Part shown: positions 54,407 to 63,587 of the stretch, piece by piece
Numbering within the stretch: the first letter of the stretch is position 1
Layout of the letters: the number at the start of each line of letters is the position of its first letter
NCBI GenBank assembly: GCA_964459465.1
Contig: CAYWLR010000004.1
Span: 62,001-126,000 of the forward strand
Direction of reading: 5' to 3'
From: CALAMC01 sp964459465
GTDB taxonomy: Bacteria; Zixibacteria; MSB-5A5; GN15; PGXB01
DNA length: 64,000 nt
Translations under genes and position numbers: made by a program
The notes under the pieces: model-generated
Databases searched by the model: none
Told to the model about the DNA's origin: nothing
What the model saw: only the letters and a program-made list of their open reading frames with translations

Positions 54407-56134
54407 ATGTCCCGGAAAAAAATCGGCGATATCCTTATCGATAAAAACCTTATCTCCGAAGTCGAGCTTAAAAGCGCCCTCGACGAACAGAAAAAGACCG
54501 GTCGAAAAGTTGGCCAGATTCTTATCGAGCGCGGCCTTATTACCGAAGACCAGCTTCTCGATACCCTCTCGGAACGACTGAAGATACCCAAAATATCGTT
54601 GGAATCTCTGGTCCTCGACCCCAGAGTTGTCAGTTTGGTTCCTGTCGAAGCTGCCCGCCGTTTTGGTCTTATTCCGGTCTTTAAAATCGGCAACACCTTG
54701 ACTGTGGCCATGTCCGACCCCTTGAATATCATTGCCATCGAAGAGCTTGGGTATTTGACCAAATGCGAAATCAAGCGTGTGGTCGGATCCCATTCCGAAA
54801 TAACTAATGCCATCGACCAGTACTACAGCGTTGCCGATTCCATGCACGGGGTGATCGGAGACGTAGCTGTCCACGATGACCCGTCCACCCCCGAAAATGG
54901 CCAGGGATTTATGGCCGCCGAAGCCGATACACCGGTCGTCAAGCTCGTCAACCTGATTATCAGCCAGGCCGTCAAAGATAGAGCTTCGGACATCCACGTC
55001 GAACCCGATGAAAAGCAACTGCGGATTCGGTACCGCATCAACGGCGTCATGCGCGAAGAAGCCTCGCCGCCCAAAAATCTGCAGGCTGAAATTATATCTC
55101 GTATCAAGGTCGCCGCTGACATGGATGTCTCCGAAAAACGTCTCCCGCAGGACGGACGCATGATGGTCAATATCGACGGCAATGACATCGACTTGCGCAT
55201 CTCCACCCTGCCGACCGTCCACGGCGAAAAAATCGTTATCCGTATCCTTGACCGCCGCGTCCTGAATATCGGCCTCGACCGACTGGGATTTACCGATAAT
55301 ATCCTGTCGCGCTGGAATAATCTGATCCGCATGAAGGAAGGTCTGATTCTCATCACGGGACCGACTTCCAGCGGCAAAACCACCACCCTTTACGCCGTCC
55401 TGCAGGAAATCAATTCCATTGAGAAAAACATCATCACCGTCGAGGATCCTGTTGAATATTCCCTGCCGCTCATCAATCAGGTTCAAACCAATGAAAAAGC
55501 CGGGCTGACTTTCGCTTCATCGTTGCGTTCCATCCTTCGTCAGAATCCGGACATCATCATGATCGGCGAGGTCCGCGACACCGAAACCGCCGCCATGGCT
55601 ATCCGGTCCGCCCTGACGGGACATCTGGTTTTTTCCACCCTGCATACCAACGATGCCCCCAGTAGCGTCGGCCGACTGGTCGATATGGGCGTCGCCAAAT
55701 ACCTTGTCGCCGCTTCTCTCAAAGCCGTCCTTGCCCAGCGACTGGTCCGCACCAACTGCCCCGAATGTTCCGAGCAATACCGGCCGCCGGAATTCGAACT
55801 CCGCCTGGCCAATCTCCTTGGCCGAACCGATGATTTCAAATTTATGCACGGCGTCGGCTGCAGCAAATGCCGCATGACCGGATACAAAGGACAAACCGGC
55901 GTCTTTGAATTGATCGAAGTCGATGAGCACATCGCCGAAATGATTATCAATGGTGAGTCCGACCTCCAGATAAGAAATTACGCCGCCCGGCAGGGGTATG
56001 TGCCACTGTTTCGGGCCGGAATCGAGAAAGTCCGCCAAGGTCTGATCAGCCTCGACGAACTCTTGCGCTCTGTCTCGGCCCTTGAGGGCGACAATATTCG
56101 CGTCACCGACCCCGGAATAACCGTTAATGCCTGA
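54407..56134 (+). CDS. pilB: Type IV pilus/type II secretion assembly ATPase (PilB/GspE)
   Basis: 575 residues. N-terminal MshEN/T2SSE_N-type domain (KIGDILIDKNLISEVELKSA) to about 150, then the ATPase core: Walker A GPTSSGKTT (about 318-326), Asp box-like ITVEDPVEY, Walker B MIGEVRDTETA and the His box TGHLVFSTLHTNDA. The four-Cys zinc element CPEC ... CSKC near residues 448-489 is typical of PilB/GspE. Hydrolyses ATP in the cytoplasm to polymerise pilins. First gene of an eight-gene operon; no PilT (retraction) is present. Confidence 0.93.
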   Translation: MSRKKIGDILIDKNLISEVELKSALDEQKKTGRKVGQILIERGLITEDQLLDTLSERLKIPKISLESLVLDPRVVSLVPVEAARRFGLIPVFKIGNTLTVAMSDPLNIIAIEELGYLTKCEIKRVVGSHSEITNAIDQYYSVADSMHGVIGDVAVHDDPSTPENGQGFMAAEADTPVVKLVNLIISQAVKDRASDIHVEPDEKQLRIRYRINGVMREEASPPKNLQAEIISRIKVAADMDVSEKRLPQDGRMMVNIDGNDIDLRISTLPTVHGEKIVIRILDRRVLNIGLDRLGFTDNILSRWNNLIRMKEGLILITGPTSSGKTTTLYAVLQEINSIEKNIITVEDPVEYSLPLINQVQTNEKAGLTFASSLRSILRQNPDIIMIGEVRDTETAAMAIRSALTGHLVFSTLHTNDAPSSVGRLVDMGVAKYLVAASLKAVLAQRLVRTNCPECSEQYRPPEFELRLANLLGRTDDFKFMHGVGCSKCRMTGYKGQTGVFELIEVDEHIAEMIINGESDLQIRNYAARQGYVPLFRAGIEKVRQGLISLDELLRSVSALEGDNIRVTDPGITVNA

Positions 56135-57341
56135 TACTTATGAATATACCGCCCGCACGGCGGAGGGTGAAGAACGCACCGGTCTGCTTGAAGCCGAGAG
56201 CCCGGAACGGGTAGCCGCCGTATTGGCCGAACAAAAACTGATCCCGACCGAAATCTCAATAAGCAGGACCAGGCAAAGACTGAATATCTTCAAATTTCTC
56301 AAAGCCCGCCATTACGAAAACCTGATAATCTTCACACGCAATCTGTCCACCCTATACCGCGCCGGCGTCCCTATCTTGAGAGCGTTGTCAATTATTAAAA
56401 TTGGACCCGCCGACGGGTCATTCAACCGGGCCATCGAAAAAATTCTGGCTCTGGTGGAAGGCGGCAAATCACTGTCGGACGCCATGTCCGAATTCCCGGA
56501 TATCTTCCCCCGCATATACACGGCCTCCGTGGCCGCCGGAGAAAGCTCCGGCAAACTGGATAAAATACTCGATTCTCTGGGAACCATGCTGGAAAAAGAC
56601 CTGGCCCTTAACCGCCAGATTAAATCGTCGATTCGCTATCCGATCATCGTGATTTGTGCCATTGCTATGGCCTTTATGGTCCTGATCACTTTTGTCATTC
56701 CGCGTTTCACCACATTCTATGCTAAAATGGATGCCGACCTGCCTGTTCCCACCAAGGCTCTCATTTGGACCAACCATTTTATCAGCGATTATTGGATCGC
56801 CATCATGGCTTTTATTGCCGTTGCATTTTTTGTCATTAACAGGATTAAAGCCACCGAAAATGGCAGACAGTTTTTCGACCGCCTGTTTCTTAAGTTACCA
56901 ATCTTCGGCGACTTGATAATCAAAGGCAATGTGGCCCGATTCGCCTATATGTTTCAAATTTTGATTAAAAGTGGCCTGCCTCTGGTCAAATCGCTTGAAC
57001 TGCTTTCGCACTCCATCAGAAATTCGCAAATCGCCGCAGAAATCCTGCTTTTGGCCGATTCGTTTCGCGAGGGACGGGAAATCACCGGCATGTCGGACAA
57101 GCTCAAATATTTCCCTCTTATGGCCCTGCGCATGATTCAAATCGGCCTCGAAAGCGGCTCCGTGGACAATATGCTGGCCGAAGTTGCCATTCACTACAGC
57201 CGGGAAGTTGATTACAAATCCCGCCATCTGACAGCCCTTCTGGAACCGATTCTGACCGTGATTCTGGGCGTCTTTGTCCTAATCGTGGCTTTGGCCATTT
57301 TCCTGCCTATGTGGAACCTTATCCAGGTCTTCAACAAATAG
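56127..57341 (+). CDS. pilC: Type IV pilus/type II secretion inner-membrane platform protein (PilC/GspF)
   Basis: 404 residues with two GspF domains (about 70-190 and 270-395), each beginning with a conserved stretch such as LIIFTRNLSTLYRAGVPILR and FAYMFQILIKSGLPLVKS, and three membrane helices, the last being LTVILGVFVLIVALAIFLPM. The platform is turned or gated by PilB to lift pilins from the membrane. Its ATG lies inside the last codons of pilB (8-base overlap). Confidence 0.93.
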   Translation: MPDTYEYTARTAEGEERTGLLEAESPERVAAVLAEQKLIPTEISISRTRQRLNIFKFLKARHYENLIIFTRNLSTLYRAGVPILRALSIIKIGPADGSFNRAIEKILALVEGGKSLSDAMSEFPDIFPRIYTASVAAGESSGKLDKILDSLGTMLEKDLALNRQIKSSIRYPIIVICAIAMAFMVLITFVIPRFTTFYAKMDADLPVPTKALIWTNHFISDYWIAIMAFIAVAFFVINRIKATENGRQFFDRLFLKLPIFGDLIIKGNVARFAYMFQILIKSGLPLVKSLELLSHSIRNSQIAAEILLLADSFREGREITGMSDKLKYFPLMALRMIQIGLESGSVDNMLAEVAIHYSREVDYKSRHLTALLEPILTVILGVFVLIVALAIFLPMWNLIQVFNK

Positions 57342-57421
57342 ACAAATTAAAGACAGACCTCTAAACGGCCGATATTTGGCTTAAAGAACCATATATTTTT
57401 TTAAAAATGAAAGGAGTCCCG

Positions 57422-57850
57422 ATGTTCGCCAACTTTAGGAATCAAAAAGGCTTCACCCTGATCGAGCTGGTTATCATAATTGTCATCCTTGGCATTCTGG
57501 CCGCTGTGGCTATTCCGAAATACCAGGATATCTCGTCCGAAGCCCGTGAGGCCGCCGCTCGCTCCGCTTTGGGCGGCCTGCGTTCAGGAATTGCCATATG
57601 GTATGCCAACCAGGCTGTGACCACCGGGACCGCCACCTGGCCGCCTCTTGACAGTCTCCGCGCTGTCGGAGCCGTCATGGAACAATCTATCCCGGCCAAC
57701 CCATACCAGAACCCCAATAACGCCCCCGATAGCATCGTTACCGGCCTCACCAAAGGCGCTATCGTCGGCACCCGCGGCGGCTGGGCCTATAATGCGACCA
57801 CCGGAGAAATATGGCTGAATACCTCCATCAGTGGTGAAAATAACTGGTAA
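57422..57850 (+). CDS. Type IV prepilin (first)
   Basis: 142 residues from ATG 57422, with AAAGGAGT about 5 bases upstream. A short leader MFANFRNQKG precedes the processing site G-FTLIELVIIIVILGILAA with Glu at +5 and a hydrophobic helix of about 20 residues, which is the type IV pilin signature. The globular part ends with GAIVGTRGGWAYNATTGEIW. It is the major-pilin candidate because it has the best ribosome site and is placed first. No disulfide Cys pair. Confidence 0.93.
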   Translation: MFANFRNQKGFTLIELVIIIVILGILAAVAIPKYQDISSEAREAAARSALGGLRSGIAIWYANQAVTTGTATWPPLDSLRAVGAVMEQSIPANPYQNPNNAPDSIVTGLTKGAIVGTRGGWAYNATTGEIWLNTSISGENNW

Positions 57851-57856
57851 ACCATA

Positions 57857-58324
57857 ATGACCGACAGGGGATTAACGAACATTTGCAGACTTGGCAACCC
57901 GGGTTTTACCCTGGTCGAATTGGTTATTGTTATTGTCGTTCTTGGCATTGTCGCGGCCGTGGCTATCCCCCATTATGGCAACTTGACCGAGGGAGCTAAA
58001 ATCAACACGACCAAAAGCGAAATGCAAACTATTATACAAGCCATTACCGGCAACGCCCGGTTGATTGCCGGGGGCGAATATGTCGATTGCGGTTTTGAGG
58101 GCGATGTTGGTTTTGTGCCGTCCCGATTGCAGGACCTGATCACAAAACCGGATTCAATCCCCCCCTACGACAAATTCACCCGCCGGGGATGGAACGGCCC
58201 CTATCTGGACAGTACCGGTGGAGTATATTTGACCGACGCCTGGTCGGTCCCATATCTCTTCGACCCGGCCACCCGAACCCTTACCTCGACCGCAACTGAA
58301 CCCAACATCGTAATGAGCTTTTAA
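57857..58324 (+). CDS. Type IV prepilin/pseudopilin (second)
   Basis: 155 residues. Leader MTDRGLTNICRLGNPG, then FTLVELVIVIVVLGIVAAVA with Glu at +5. The C-terminal region GWNGPYLDSTGGVYLTDAWS resembles the calcium-binding turn of GspG-type major pseudopilins (a G-W-x-G-P-Y motif), so this protein looks more like a type II secretion pseudopilin than a pilin. Six bases after the previous gene. Confidence 0.88.
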   Translation: MTDRGLTNICRLGNPGFTLVELVIVIVVLGIVAAVAIPHYGNLTEGAKINTTKSEMQTIIQAITGNARLIAGGEYVDCGFEGDVGFVPSRLQDLITKPDSIPPYDKFTRRGWNGPYLDSTGGVYLTDAWSVPYLFDPATRTLTSTATEPNIVMSF

Positions 58325-58350
58325 TCGATACAGAACTGCAATTGGGTAAC

Positions 58351-59961
58351 ATGACGAAAAAAGCTGAAAATAATAATGACAGCGGGCATTCCGCCATACG
58401 ACAGAAACTTCGCCGGCGCATCGCGGCCAAACCGCCCATGAAAAACCATTATATCGGCCGTACCATCGCCGTTACCGTCACGTCCGATACCGTCGTCTTG
58501 GCCACTCATTTGCGGGGGCTTTTTCGGTCCCGATTGATCGACGCCACCCGCATTCCGTTTCCTGCGGATATCTCCGACGAGGACACCCGCCAGGCCTTTT
58601 TGAATAACACCATCGGTGATTACCTGAAAAAATACCGAAAACCATTAACAAAAATCATAATGGGAACGGGTAGTGTGGACAGCGCCTTTCGGGTTATAAA
58701 CCTGCCCGATATCCCGCGCAAAGAACTGGCGGGGGCCATATTCTGGGAGGCCGACAAACAAATCCCCTTCAAGCTGGACCGCTCATACTATGGCTATCGC
58801 ATTCTGCCCCGAAACGACGACTCCATCGAAGACGACCGGCGCCTGTCGGTGGCCGTCACGGCCTTCCAGAAATTGGGCATTGATGAAAATTTAAAATATC
58901 TTCGGACCGCCGGGATGAATATTACCGCCGTCTATTCGGAACTTGAAGCGGTCGGTTTTATGCTTTACGGCTTGAAAAAATTCCGCAAAGATGAAGTCTA
59001 TGTCCTCATCCGGGCCGGATCATCCAAAACGGAAATCGGCTTTTATCTCGGTCACCGACTGACCTTTGTCCACACCATCGCCCTTGGCGCCCCTCCGCAG
59101 GACAAGGCCGATATGGGCGAGCCTGCCATCGAAAGATACTATGACACGCTTTTGGCTGAATTGCAGAACTCACTTGACTATTACGCCGGGCTCCATCCCA
59201 ATGCCTCGCCTCGTACGATATACTTGTACGGCGAAGTCATTTGCCGGGCCAATATCCTGACCGACTTGAGCACGCGCTCCGGCGGCCTTGAATTCCAAAA
59301 TATCGCCGGTGATTTGAATATCGGCACAAAAGTGAAACCCGGCGCGGATACCGAAAATATTCTGCGCAACATGGGCACAATCGCACTGGCTTTGGCCGAC
59401 TATCGTCTGCTGAATTTTATACCGCCCGAACTTAAAGAAATGCAGGCCGAAAGAAAATTCTATCGATTGTCCGTGCCCGTAATGGCGTTACTTGTATTCT
59501 CCCTGCTCGGCCTCTGGATGTCTATGAAGGCGACGGCCAATATCGAACAATCACGCCTTAACGGAATCGAAAGTGAAATCGCGAATTTTAAAAATTCTGC
59601 ATCCTATGCCGTTTATCACCAAATAAAAAAACAAATCGCCGGCGACAGGGAAATGCTCAAACTGCTGGAGAATAATCCCACTTTCCTGCACCTTAACCTC
59701 AAAGAATTGACTCATCTGACCCCCTGGAAAATTAAACTATTACAATTCGAATTGAATGATGAAAACGGCCTGCCCCAACTTACCCTGACCGGCCAGGTAT
59801 TCTCCAACGATCCGCCGCCCGAAGTACTTCTGGCCGAATATATCGCGGGACTGGAAAAATCGCCCTTTTACGATTTGGTGACCCTCAAACGCCACTCCAA
59901 AAAATATGAGAAGGGCCGCTTTATCGTGGATTTTCAAATCGACATGAGGGCGATAATATGA
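58351..59961 (+). CDS. PilM-PilN fusion protein (actin-like plus membrane-anchored assembly protein)
   Basis: 536 residues. Residues about 25-370 are a PilM-type actin-like ATP-binding domain (VYVLIRAGSSKTEIGFYLG, EVDRQIPFKL-type segment EADKQIPFKLDRSYYGY). A membrane helix (about 385-405, YRLSVPVMALLVFSLLGLWM) and a periplasmic coiled-coil/ferredoxin-like part (about 410-536, HLNLKELTHLTPWKIKLLQF, VDFQIDMRAI) correspond to PilN. These are usually two proteins, so this gene appears to be a natural fusion. It connects the cytoplasmic ATPase to the periplasmic PilO. Its 3' end overlaps pilO (ATGA). Confidence 0.83.
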   Translation: MTKKAENNNDSGHSAIRQKLRRRIAAKPPMKNHYIGRTIAVTVTSDTVVLATHLRGLFRSRLIDATRIPFPADISDEDTRQAFLNNTIGDYLKKYRKPLTKIIMGTGSVDSAFRVINLPDIPRKELAGAIFWEADKQIPFKLDRSYYGYRILPRNDDSIEDDRRLSVAVTAFQKLGIDENLKYLRTAGMNITAVYSELEAVGFMLYGLKKFRKDEVYVLIRAGSSKTEIGFYLGHRLTFVHTIALGAPPQDKADMGEPAIERYYDTLLAELQNSLDYYAGLHPNASPRTIYLYGEVICRANILTDLSTRSGGLEFQNIAGDLNIGTKVKPGADTENILRNMGTIALALADYRLLNFIPPELKEMQAERKFYRLSVPVMALLVFSLLGLWMSMKATANIEQSRLNGIESEIANFKNSASYAVYHQIKKQIAGDREMLKLLENNPTFLHLNLKELTHLTPWKIKLLQFELNDENGLPQLTLTGQVFSNDPPPEVLLAEYIAGLEKSPFYDLVTLKRHSKKYEKGRFIVDFQIDMRAII

Positions 59962-60518
59962 AATTCCGACATTATTTGACCGCCGCCATCACGGCTTCTC
60001 TGGTTTTGGCCTGGGGATTATTTTTGGCCGTCCCCATGGACCGCAAAATACATAATATTCGGGATAATATCAGTCAGGGAGAAAAACAGCTCGATGATTT
60101 CCACCGCATCATGGCCGGTCTGCCCGAATTCTATAAATCCCGCAATGAAATGGACGAGAGAAAATCACGGTTGATGTCCAAGCTCATCCCGAAAAAAGAC
60201 GTGATGAAACTTTTCGATCTGATCGAGAAAATGGCCCGGAAAAACGGCGTCACCGTCAAGGAAATTACGCCGTCCGTCGAAGAACTGCTCGTTCTCAATC
60301 GCCAATTACCGGATGATAACCGGCCGCAGATACTGGAAGTCGGCCTTAAGCTGGAAGGGACTATACCGCAAGTAGGCCAGTTGATAAAAAGTATCGAAGC
60401 CGAAAATTTCTACAAAGGCCTGACCTTTTGCCGGATATACAATCATTTGAGCGACCACCCCGGCTCCGATATACACTATGGATTCAAAGCCATTCTGGGA
60501 ACTATTAAGGAAATCTGA
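59958..60518 (+). CDS. PilO-like type IV pilus assembly protein
   Basis: 186 residues: short cytoplasmic start, one membrane helix (about 7-27), a coiled coil (about 30-95) and a small ferredoxin-like domain (LEVGLKLEGTIPQVGQLIKS to the end). This is the PilO layout and length. It would pair with the PilN part of the preceding fusion protein. ATGA overlap upstream, one-base TGATG overlap downstream. Confidence 0.85.
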   Translation: MKFRHYLTAAITASLVLAWGLFLAVPMDRKIHNIRDNISQGEKQLDDFHRIMAGLPEFYKSRNEMDERKSRLMSKLIPKKDVMKLFDLIEKMARKNGVTVKEITPSVEELLVLNRQLPDDNRPQILEVGLKLEGTIPQVGQLIKSIEAENFYKGLTFCRIYNHLSDHPGSDIHYGFKAILGTIKEI

Positions 60519-60967
60519 TGCAGGAATCCCGACGAAAGAAATTAATATACACCCTGCTTGTCGCCGCCATTATATATGGGTTGGCCAATATCCCGGACGT
60601 TTCGGACAAGAAGCAAACCGAAGAAATGATTGATACGCCGACCCCGACCGCAGGCGTACCCCCCGCCTCGGCGACTCAAACCATAAATATCGAATATTAC
60701 AGCTCACTTCCATGGGGAAGCGACCCCTTTTACCGCGTTTATTCCGAACTCGAAAATTCCACTCCGCGGCAACAGCCGGTATCCCGTTGGACCTTGAACG
60801 GGGTCATCATTAACGACCGGGCCACCGTCGCGGTTATAAATAAAACTATCGTGCGCATCGGAGACAACATCGGCGACGCCCGTGTTGTCGATATTCAAAA
60901 AGACAAAGTCACGCTGGAACAGAACGGATCCGAATTCACCATACACATTACCCGGAGTGAAATATGA
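60518..60967 (+). CDS. PilP-like periplasmic protein
   Basis: 149 residues: one N-terminal membrane helix (about 7-25), a Thr/Pro linker, then SRWTLNGVIINDRATVAVIN and IVRIGDNIGDARVVDIQKDKVTLEQNG, the small beta domain typical of PilP/GspC-type HR domains. It would link the PilN/PilO complex to the secretin. It overlaps the secretin start (ATGA). Confidence 0.8.
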   Translation: MQESRRKKLIYTLLVAAIIYGLANIPDVSDKKQTEEMIDTPTPTAGVPPASATQTINIEYYSSLPWGSDPFYRVYSELENSTPRQQPVSRWTLNGVIINDRATVAVINKTIVRIGDNIGDARVVDIQKDKVTLEQNGSEFTIHITRSEI

Positions 60968-62253
60968 ATAAATATATAATTGTACTTATGATTATTCTGC
61001 TGTCACTGAATCTTTTTGCCGATGACAGCCTGCCCGCATTGAATGACGTCACGACTTTAACCATCGATGATTTGCCCATCGCCACCGTCCTGGCCATGAT
61101 CGCCGAAGAACACGGCCTCGATATTATCGTTTCCGGCGAGGTTGCCGGAAATATCTCCATCCGTCTTGAAAATGTGAAGGTCATAGACGCCCTCGATGCC
61201 ATTCTCATGGCCAACGGGTACAATTACTACCGGAAAGGTAATATCATCATCGTCAAACCGCTGGCGCAGGATATAATCGGGGAGACGATTTCATTGACCG
61301 TAGAAATGGATAATATCTCCCCTGGAGCCGCCGTCACCGCCGCCAAAGAACTGCTTTCGCCCAAGGGAAAAATTGTTATTATCGAGGAGACCGGCAATTC
61401 CGGCGTCAAATATGTGCAGCGCACTCCCACAAGATTGTCGGTTATCGATATCCCGGAAGTGGCTCAAAAAGTCGTCCACTTTCTGGAAAGTATCGACATA
61501 CCCGAAGAACAGCTTTCGATTCATGTAAAAATTATCGAAACCAATATCTCCAATGAAAAGGTCATCGGCCTGAACTGGCCGACGTCGTTGACCGGTCGCT
61601 TCGGCGCACTTCAAAACGCCTCCGGGTCATCGACTTCGAGCGGCACCACCGAATCGGAGAAAAAATCCCTCGGCCGTCGCGACATCGGCGATAACAGCTG
61701 GGAATGGGGAACACTGTCGGTCGATGAAGTCAGTATGGTGCTCGACTTTCTCCAGCAAAACGGCAACTCGCGGCTTGTCTCCGACCCGCGCATTACTGCC
61801 TTAAATAATCATCAGTCCGAAATAAAAGTGACCACTATTGTCCCCATCCAGACCATCAACCGCTTCAGCGAAGCCGGCTCCACGCAGGATATCGTAACCT
61901 TTCAGGACGAAGAGGTCGGCATTACTTTGAAAGTCGTCCCGCATATCACCAAAGATGGAAACATCCTGCTCGACGTCAACCCGGTCATTGCCGAGATCAT
62001 CGGCTACTCCGGCCCGGTGGAAAATCAAAAGCCGATTACCTCCGAACGCTCCGTCACGGCCCTGGTGCGAGTCAAAGACGGCGAGACAGCCGTGCTGGGC
62101 GGTCTGCTCAAAGAAAATGAAATCGAAACCACCAAAAAAGTCGCTTTCCTCGGATCCATCCCGATTCTGGGACACCTCTTCCGGCATTCCTCCCGAGAAA
62201 AAAGCTCCACCGACCTGCTGATATTGATTACACCGACAATTTTGGAAAATTAG
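60964..62253 (+). CDS. Secretin (PilQ/GspD family outer-membrane channel)
   Basis: 429 residues, short for a PilQ. Signal peptide (IIVLMIILLSLNLFA), an N0/STN-type domain (LTIDDLPIATVLAMIAEEHGLDIIVSGEV), one N1-like KH domain (VVHFLESIDIPEEQLSIHVK), and a secretin beta domain with TTIVPIQT, the VPHITKDGNILLDVNPVIAE strand and the C-terminal VRVKDGETAVLGGLLKEN ... PILGHLF signature. AMIN domains, frequent in PilQ, are absent. Forms the multimeric gate. Last gene of the pilus operon; its stop overlaps the convergent MauE gene by four bases. Confidence 0.92.
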   Translation: MNKYIIVLMIILLSLNLFADDSLPALNDVTTLTIDDLPIATVLAMIAEEHGLDIIVSGEVAGNISIRLENVKVIDALDAILMANGYNYYRKGNIIIVKPLAQDIIGETISLTVEMDNISPGAAVTAAKELLSPKGKIVIIEETGNSGVKYVQRTPTRLSVIDIPEVAQKVVHFLESIDIPEEQLSIHVKIIETNISNEKVIGLNWPTSLTGRFGALQNASGSSTSSGTTESEKKSLGRRDIGDNSWEWGTLSVDEVSMVLDFLQQNGNSRLVSDPRITALNNHQSEIKVTTIVPIQTINRFSEAGSTQDIVTFQDEEVGITLKVVPHITKDGNILLDVNPVIAEIIGYSGPVENQKPITSERSVTALVRVKDGETAVLGGLLKENEIETTKKVAFLGSIPILGHLFRHSSREKSSTDLLILITPTILEN

Positions 62254-62711
62254 GCCCGGCGGCCGACAAGATCGAATCGCTTTGACTTGCTGATAAACAG
62301 GTAAACCGTCAGTACCAGAAGGCCAATATCGCGTATCAATAAATCAATGGCATTGCTGCGAGCCTTGGAGCTGACCGTAAAACACCCGCACTCCAGATTC
62401 ACCCCCCGGATTATATTGACCGATATCCCTATAATAAAAGCCAGCACCATCAGATTAAATATTAAGACACTGCCTTCCTTATAAATTCCCAGAATCAGAC
62501 TTATCCCGCAAATCATTTCCACCCACGGCAATATCAGAGCGAATATATTTATGAGCGAACCCGGCAACATGTGATAATTATAAACTATCCGCGCGAACTG
62601 CCCTGGGTCGGCGATTTTATCTATTGAGGCATAAATAAATACGATGCCCACAAATAACCTTACCACAAGATTCAAATAATCATTGTGCAGAAGCGTCTTA
62701 ATCCTCCCCAC
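62250..62711 (-). CDS. MauE/DoxX-like membrane protein
   Basis: 153 residues from a GTG start at 62711 that overlaps the rhodanese stop (TAGTG). Four membrane helices. ARLFVGIVFIYASIDKIADP-like opening (here VVRLFVGIVFIYASIDKI), VEMICGISLILGIY, and ECGCF (two Cys in a CGC motif) are those of the MauE/DoxX family, which is often linked to periplasmic thiol redox enzymes. An upstream extension in the same frame lies inside the rhodanese gene and is not needed. Translationally coupled to the rhodanese. Confidence 0.82.
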   Translation of the reverse strand: MGRIKTLLHNDYLNLVVRLFVGIVFIYASIDKIADPGQFARIVYNYHMLPGSLINIFALILPWVEMICGISLILGIYKEGSVLIFNLMVLAFIIGISVNIIRGVNLECGCFTVSSKARSNAIDLLIRDIGLLVLTVYLFISKSKRFDLVGRRA

Positions 62712-63211
62712 TATTCCATCCCCCTTTCGACCGGCAATTTGGCCTTCTCCCATTCCCGCCAGCCTCCGAAGAAAACATAAATATCGGTCCAGCCCAGCAA
62801 TACCATTTCCCTGGCGAGCATCAACGAGGTCTCGCACTCCTCACCGGAACAATATAGAACCAGCGGCCGGTCGCGAGATATTTTCGGCGATACTTCATCC
62901 CAGAAAAGGTCCATTTCCTCATAGGGCAGGTTAATCGCTCCGCGAATATGTCCATACTCATAGTCCTCCGGGTCGCGGGCATCGATAAATAATACTTCCG
63001 ATGATTGGAATTTGGCCGCCGCCTCATCAAGTGAAATAAACGGCGGATCCCCCTCCTGGGCCGATGGTGGCACAATTATTGAATCCGAACCGGATACCGA
63101 TGGCCAATTGCCTATAAGATCGAGATTTTCCTGTCTGACGGCATTAGTTACAATGGCCGCCAGGGCAGATATCACAATCAAAATCAGTGCTTGAGCGAGT
63201 CGTCCGTTCAT
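62711..63211 (-). CDS. Rhodanese-like domain protein, membrane-anchored or exported
   Basis: 166 residues. An N-terminal hydrophobic segment (AQALILIVISALAAIVTNAV) acts as anchor or signal, followed by a single rhodanese domain: FISLDEAAAKFQSSEVLFIDARDPEDYEYGHIRGAINLPYEEM and the active-site loop YCSGEECETS with the catalytic Cys. Carries sulfur from a donor to an acceptor outside the cytoplasm. In an operon with MauE, which may supply electrons. Start with no strong ribosome site. Confidence 0.85.
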   Translation of the reverse strand: MNGRLAQALILIVISALAAIVTNAVRQENLDLIGNWPSVSGSDSIIVPPSAQEGDPPFISLDEAAAKFQSSEVLFIDARDPEDYEYGHIRGAINLPYEEMDLFWDEVSPKISRDRPLVLYCSGEECETSLMLAREMVLLGWTDIYVFFGGWREWEKAKLPVERGME

Positions 63212-63315
63212 ATATACTTTTTAACCCAAAACGCGCAGACGGTTTCAATAAATCATAATTAATTGGCGGCAAATATGTTACATAATAGCATATTTGTCAA
63301 ACGATAATTTTATGC

Positions 63316-63352
63316 AAAAAAATACCACAGCTATCGAAATTGACAGCTGTGG
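63316..63352 (-). terminator. Intrinsic terminator of the small unknown gene
   Basis: On the minus strand CCACAGCT pairs with AGCTGTGG around a 12-base loop, followed by TA and a run of seven T. It lies 46 bases after the stop of the 62-residue gene. Confidence 0.8.
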
Positions 63353-63398
63353 CACAAAATTTACGCGCTCTGAAACTTCACAAAATCCAATCTTCAGT

Positions 63399-63587
63399 CT
63401 ATTGAACAGTAACCGCTACACCCGTCGTCTTGGCATACCTGACTCCCAGAAGAATATGCTTCCCATTGAGAATCAGGGTGGTGATATGCGCAAATTTTTC
63501 GGGTGCCAAACTCTGAAGGCCATAAGGATGCCAGCAATCCTTAACGGCCGCTTTGGCAAATTTCTCTTTCTCTTTTCTCGCGGGCAT
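63399..63587 (-). CDS. Small hypothetical protein (62 residues)
   Basis: The ATG at 63587 has GGGGAG 5 bases upstream, and the gene has both a consensus promoter and a terminator, so it is likely real. The product begins MPARKEKEKFAKAAVKDCWHPYG and ends in a beta-like VRYAKTTGVAVTV. No membrane segment and one Cys. I recognise no family. A leader of about 240 bases separates it from its promoter. Confidence 0.65.
   Translation of the reverse strand: MPARKEKEKFAKAAVKDCWHPYGLQSLAPEKFAHITTLILNGKHILLGVRYAKTTGVAVTVQ

Noticed and set aside
54344..55486. Long open frame (380 codons) opposite the pilB gene
   Set aside because: It mirrors the pilB coding frame, has no ribosome site and no recognisable domain; pilB on the other strand is certain.
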